The notes under the pieces are model-generated. The model made no database searches. It had not been told where the DNA came from and saw nothing but the letters and a program-made list of their open reading frames with translations. Position numbers and translations under genes: made by a program. A stretch of 54,474 nucleotides of DNA from Chlorobiota bacterium (GTDB lineage: Bacteria; Bacteroidota; Bacteroidia; Bacteroidales; JAADGE01): the NCBI GenBank assembly GCA_013152535.1, contig JAADGE010000003.1:1-54474 (forward strand), given 5' to 3'. Below, piece after piece: positions 52,688-54,474 of the stretch; positions within the stretch are counted from its first letter, which is position 1, and every line of letters starts with the position of its first letter.

Positions 52688-54178
52688 ATGATAAAATTAA
52701 CAGAAAAAGTAACAAACGAAAAAGCATTACAAAATGCAGTAGAAAGGTATCGCAAACACGGAATTATACTTCCTACTTTTGCACAACAGAAAAATCCGGA
52801 GTTGATACCGGATAAAATTAAAGATGAATTAAAAAATATCGGACTTTGGGATTTCAATCCGTTAAATTTATTCCGCATAACTTGGAAAAACGAACCCAAA
52901 GAATTCGGCGGACTTTTCGGAAAACCGAATTATATTGAATTGCCGAAAGAAATTACCGGAGTTGATGCTCGAATTGTATTAATGGTGGGAAAATATTTTC
53001 CTACAGGAGCACACAAAGTAGGTGCCGCATACGGCTGTCTGTCTCCGCGTATTACAACCGGTGAATTTGACCCGACGTTTCATAAAGCCGTTTGGCCCTC
53101 AACCGGAAATTATTGCCGAGGCGGTGCTTTCGACAGTAAAATTATGGATACCGAAGCCATTGCCATCCTCCCGGAAGAAATGAGCCAAGAACGTTTCGAT
53201 TGGCTGAAAAACGAAGCCGAAGCAACAGTTATTGCTACACCCGGGAGTGAATCAAACGTGAAAGAAATTTATGATAAATGCTGGGAACTTCGCAGAACTC
53301 GTGATGATGTTGTAATTTTTAATCAGTTTGACGAATTCGGAAATTCAGTTTGGCATTATAACATAACCGGTGATGCGATTGAGGAAGTTTATAATTTACT
53401 TAAAACTGAAAACAGTCGTTTTGCATCTTATGTTTCGGCAACAGGTTCTGCCGGAACTATTGCTGCAGGTGATTATTTGCGAACATTATTTCCGCATATT
53501 AAAGTTGTTGCATCAGAAGCTTTACAATGCCCTACTATTCTGCGTAACGGTTTTGGGGCACATCGAATTGAAGGAATAGGAGATAAGCACATACCGTGGA
53601 TTCATAATGTTAAAAATATGGATGCCGTAACTGCAATTGACGATGAAGATCCGATGCGTTTATTACGACTTTTTAATGAACCTGAAGGTCATAAATATTT
53701 AAAATCGCAAGGCATAACACAAGAAATTATCAATGAACTTCCGTTGCTCGGAATTTCAAGTATCGGAAATTTGCTTTCAGCAATTAAAACGGCAAAATAT
53801 TTTGAAATGACTTCCGATGATATTATCGTTACAGTTGCTACAGATTCTTCCGATATGTATCTTTCAAGAATTCAAGAATTGAATGACGCAAGAGGTGCTT
53901 ATACCGAATTACAGGCAGCAAAAGATTTCGAAAAATGTATTTTCGGACAACAAACCGATAATATGCGAGAATTAAATTATCAAGACAGAAAAGCCGTTCA
54001 TAACTTAAAATATTATACTTGGGTTGAGCAACAAGCAAAAGATTCTGAAGATTTAAGTCAACTTTGGTATGACCGAAAAATATGGAATTCTATTTTTAAT
54101 CAAGTGTATCGTTGGGATGAATTAATTAATGAATTTAACGAACGAACAGGAGTTTTAAAAAAATATATGAATTCGTAA
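52688..54178 (+). CDS. Fold-type II PLP enzyme (cysteine synthase/TrpB-like), substrate unknown
   Basis: This 496-residue PLP enzyme of the tryptophan-synthase-beta superfamily contains YFPTGAHKVGAAYG, whose lysine (about residue 110) should hold PLP. WPSTGNYCRGGAF forms the substrate/phosphate region, and SATGSAGTIAAGDYLRTLFP is the glycine-rich phosphate cup. Length exceeds plain cysteine synthases (~310) by a long C-terminal region. Reactions of the group are beta-replacement or elimination on amino acids. Its place between ygfK and a threonine-synthase-like gene suggests a shared amino-acid or purine-breakdown pathway, but no substrate can be read off. A terminator hairpin follows at 54223. 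Confidence 0.75.
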   Translation: MIKLTEKVTNEKALQNAVERYRKHGIILPTFAQQKNPELIPDKIKDELKNIGLWDFNPLNLFRITWKNEPKEFGGLFGKPNYIELPKEITGVDARIVLMVGKYFPTGAHKVGAAYGCLSPRITTGEFDPTFHKAVWPSTGNYCRGGAFDSKIMDTEAIAILPEEMSQERFDWLKNEAEATVIATPGSESNVKEIYDKCWELRRTRDDVVIFNQFDEFGNSVWHYNITGDAIEEVYNLLKTENSRFASYVSATGSAGTIAAGDYLRTLFPHIKVVASEALQCPTILRNGFGAHRIEGIGDKHIPWIHNVKNMDAVTAIDDEDPMRLLRLFNEPEGHKYLKSQGITQEIINELPLLGISSIGNLLSAIKTAKYFEMTSDDIIVTVATDSSDMYLSRIQELNDARGAYTELQAAKDFEKCIFGQQTDNMRELNYQDRKAVHNLKYYTWVEQQAKDSEDLSQLWYDRKIWNSIFNQVYRWDELINEFNERTGVLKKYMNS

Positions 54179-54186
54179 TTTTTATT

Positions 54187-54218
54187 TATCTGTAAATAAA
54201 TTTCGGTAAATACAGATA
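54187..54218 (+). repeat. 8-bp-arm hairpin just after the PLP gene
   Basis: TATCTGTA (54187-54194) and TACAGATA (54211-54218) are perfect complements around a 16-nt loop, directly ahead of the terminator hairpin at 54223. It may simply extend the terminator or form part of a leader for the next gene. Confidence 0.35.
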
Positions 54219-54222
54219 CTTT

Positions 54223-54257
54223 ACTGCCCGTATTTATTAAAATTCGGGCAGTTTTTA
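54223..54257 (+). terminator. Rho-independent terminator after the PLP gene
   Basis: ACTGCCCG (54223-54230) pairs perfectly with CGGGCAGT (54245-54252) around a 14-nt loop, followed by a T-run on the plus strand. It stands 36 bp before the next start codon, so it could also attenuate that gene. Confidence 0.8.
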
Positions 54258-54292
54258 ATATGAAAAAGTTTTAACTTTATTCCAAATTTAAA

Positions 54293-54474
54293 ATGAAACA
54301 TAAATTTATATACGAATGTGTCGATTGCGGAAAAGAATATATCGCTGACGGAATTAAATATTTATGTCCGGCTTGTGCAGAAACAAATACTCCCGACAAA
54401 CCGCCCAAAGGTGTACTGAAAGTTATTTATAATTATTCTGAAATTTTAAAAATAACATCTTCCGATATTTTTGT
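54293..54474 (+). CDS. Threonine-synthase-like PLP enzyme, N-terminus only (cut by the window edge)
   Basis: The first 60 residues are visible, from the ATG at 54293 to the right edge. A small zinc ribbon has Cys9-x-x-Cys12 (YECVDCGKEY) and Cys25-x-x-Cys28 (YLCPAC), followed by GVLKVIYNYSEI. This is the typical opening of the threonine synthase/cysteate-synthase-like branch in which a CxxC..CxxC finger precedes the PLP domain. The catalytic part lies outside the window, so the reaction cannot be assigned. It would be the second PLP enzyme in a row after ygfK. Confidence 0.6.
   Translation, partial: MKHKFIYECVDCGKEYIADGIKYLCPACAETNTPDKPPKGVLKVIYNYSEILKITSSDIF

Overview
The window reads as a chromosomal segment of an AT-rich member of the Bacteroidota, probably Bacteroidales-like. 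The evidence is a gingipain-family (C25) protease with a type IX secretion (T9SS) C-terminal signal, a DUF5686/carboxypeptidase-regulatory-like outer-membrane protein, a YfhO membrane protein, almost no Shine-Dalgarno sequences, and TAnnTTTG -7 boxes in front of many genes. Coding density is high. I see no rRNA, tRNA, CRISPR array, insertion sequence or prophage.

Layout. 0.2-8.1 kb holds envelope and housekeeping genes: a DUF5686 protein, recQ, a kdsD-type arabinose-5-phosphate isomerase, tatC and an FAD-dependent dehydrogenase. 8.3-25.9 kb is a surface-glycan locus. It opens with an overlapping operon of YfhO, a GT4-like glycosyltransferase and a GT-B 'surface carbohydrate' protein. A 346-bp AT-rich spacer with a palindrome and a 28-codon micro-ORF follows. 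Next come three more AT-rich genes (AAC(3)-type acyltransferase, MaoC-type hydratase, DUF4910) and a tightly coupled pseudaminic-acid-type (nonulosonic acid) operon: pseB, pseC, pseF, pseG, a sulfotransferase, a reduced DegT-like PLP protein, an ATP-grasp ligase and pseI. A flippase runs convergently and overlaps the 3' end of pseI. 25.9-38.1 kb holds two tandem Hsp20 genes, dnaX, a monomeric isocitrate dehydrogenase, a ferritin, a zinc-ribbon-like protein of unknown function, the C25 protease and a lone MoxR ATPase. 38.2-49.3 kb holds guaA with a secreted EEP-family enzyme and a small membrane protein, a 1551-residue exported protein of unknown function, recF, a YfgM-like TPR protein, a membrane DnaJ protein and a MocA-like nucleotidyltransferase. 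49.4-54.5 kb holds a YgfK-type flavin/iron-sulfur oxidoreductase, a fold-type II PLP enzyme and the start of a threonine-synthase-like gene cut by the window edge.

How the genes fit together. The glycan locus has genes for a CMP-activated nonulosonic acid (PseB, PseC, PseG, PseI, PseF), a candidate CMP-sugar transferase, and an export flippase. The usual acetyltransferase PseH is not visible. Its customary place between pseG and pseI is taken by the sulfotransferase, DegT-like and ATP-grasp genes, so an unusual N-acyl or aminoacyl nonulosonic acid is a reasonable hypothesis. This is the best candidate in the window for undescribed chemistry. The second is the YgfK/MocA-like/PLP-enzyme group at the right end.

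Limits. Function calls come from reading motifs and recalling families; no searches were run. Promoter calls rest mostly on the -7 box, and only five (kdsD, the FAD dehydrogenase, dnaX, and the first hsp20, with kdsD weaker) have a well-spaced upstream TTG or TTTG.
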